44,253 bases of DNA from an uncultured Lachnospiraceae bacterium (GTDB lineage Bacteria; Bacillota; Clostridia; Lachnospirales; Lachnospiraceae). The translations under genes and the position numbers were made by a program. This document shows, piece by piece, positions 43,667 through 44,253 of this stretch. The stretch covers positions 1 through 44,253 of the forward strand of contig CANPIM010000025.1 in assembly GCA_947574135.1 (NCBI GenBank), written 5' to 3'. The notes under the pieces were generated by a model that had not been told where the DNA came from, did not search any database, and saw only the letters and a list, made by a program, of their open reading frames with translations. How positions within the stretch are numbered: position 1 is the stretch's first letter; each line of letters opens with the position of its first letter.

Positions 43667-44253
43667 TTAGTCGAAGGTTACGACTACCTTCAGGTATTTA
43701 TTGGGGTCTGCGATGATGGCGTCGAAGAGCTCCGGAGCTTTTTCCAGGGGAATTACCTCGGAGACGATGGTGTCAATGGCCAGATCATTGGCGGCTATGA
43801 ACTCCATGGCTTCTCCGAATTCCTTGTGGGTGTAGATGTAGGTGCCCCGCACGGTAAGCTCCTGGGTCACGATCTCCTGCATGTTGATCTCGATCATTTT
43901 CCAATTGTTTCCAACCCAAACACATGTTCCCCTATTTTTCAGGGCTGCCATGGCCTGCTGCACCGTGGGAGTGATGCCTACGGCCTCCAGGGCTACGTCG
44001 CAGAGCTCGCCGCCCAGGATCTTTTTCACCTCTTCCTTAATGTCCTTGCCCGCAGGGTTGATGGTGTAGTCGGCGCCCAGCTTTTTAGCTGTCTCCAGAC
44101 GGGCGTCGCTTAAGTCGGAGACAATGACATTCTTTGCACCCATGGTCTTTACGATGCAGAGAATCATGGCTCCGATGGTGCCACCACCTACTACCAGCAC
44201 ATTTTTGCCCTTCAGGTCCCCGGCCTTGCACACACCGCCGTAGGCCACGGCAA
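43667..44253 (-). CDS. Zinc-type alcohol/polyol dehydrogenase, 3' part (continues past window)
   Basis: About 195 residues of the C-terminal half. The NAD(P)-binding Rossmann motif VLVVGGGTIGAMI and the acceptor-strand end VIVSDLSDARLETAKKLGADYTIN place it in the medium-chain dehydrogenase/reductase family, with EVIPLEKAPELFDAI near the end. The catalytic zinc domain lies outside the window, so the start and the zinc ligands cannot be judged. Galactitol-phosphate, sorbitol or threonine dehydrogenases are all possible. The frame is open to the window edge; the GTG at 44248 is an internal Val codon, not a start. Confidence 0.85.
   Translation of the reverse strand, partial: AVAYGGVCKAGDLKGKNVLVVGGGTIGAMILCIVKTMGAKNVIVSDLSDARLETAKKLGADYTINPAGKDIKEEVKKILGGELCDVALEAVGITPTVQQAMAALKNRGTCVWVGNNWKMIEINMQEIVTQELTVRGTYIYTHKEFGEAMEFIAANDLAIDTIVSEVIPLEKAPELFDAIIADPNKYLKVVVTFD

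Noticed and set aside
1..44253. CRISPR arrays, tRNA or rRNA genes
   Set aside because: No regularly spaced direct repeats and no cloverleaf or rRNA signature were seen in reading both strands.

Overview
The window looks like the chromosome of a gut-type clostridium, most likely a member of the Lachnospiraceae. The inference rests on the gene set: the murB-rapZ-whiA-HPr-like order, YesM/YesN plus sugar ABC modules, type III glutamine synthetases, and an ammonium channel fused to a P-II domain. It also rests on strong AGGAGG-type ribosome sites and moderately GC-rich genes with AT-rich spacers. No rRNA, tRNA or CRISPR array was seen.

Layout: (1) 1-930 is AT-rich and carries a frameshifted PIN-domain toxin-like gene with its small partner. 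(2) 984-17674 is housekeeping DNA, all on the minus strand: a VanR/VanS-like two-component pair; a methyltransferase-hslO-nadE-degV operon; murB-rapZ-whiA-HPr-like; and uvrB-uvrA behind a good promoter with a candidate SOS box. (3) 17.7-20.9 kb is an AT-rich accessory island. It has a tyrosine recombinase and a dCTP deaminase gene sitting inside a decayed Rpn-like nuclease gene: the 5' piece lies upstream of dcd and the 3' piece downstream. (4) 21.0-24.9 kb holds an RlmD-type RNA methyltransferase, a small acidic-tailed membrane protein, and an Amt/P-II fusion whose leader contains two tandem intrinsic terminators. (5) 25.3-32.8 kb is a xylo-oligosaccharide locus: YesN/YesM sensors, solute-binding lipoprotein, two permeases and a GH43 xylosidase. 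(6) 32.9-43.2 kb is a hexuronate (galacturonate branch) cluster, uxaB-uxaA divergent from a LacI-type regulator and uxaC, flanked on each side by a type III glutamine synthetase gene. Two copies of the palindrome TGTAA-N4-TTACA sit at the two divergent promoters. (7) 43.3-44.25 kb has a 177-bp imperfect palindrome with repeat copies and the 3' part of a zinc-type alcohol dehydrogenase gene.

The most interesting signal is a shared 5' leader element in two nitrogen genes, the Amt/P-II fusion and the first glutamine synthetase. In both, the predicted transcript begins with AGCAAA followed within a few bases by AACGAAGGCGTT. A small hairpin (AACG-AAGG-CGTT, extended by one covarying pair) competes with the 5' arm of an intrinsic terminator. 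This suggests coordinated control of ammonium uptake and assimilation by transcription attenuation. The second glutamine synthetase gene lacks it. All identifications are from reading the sequence and from memory of protein families; no database search was run.
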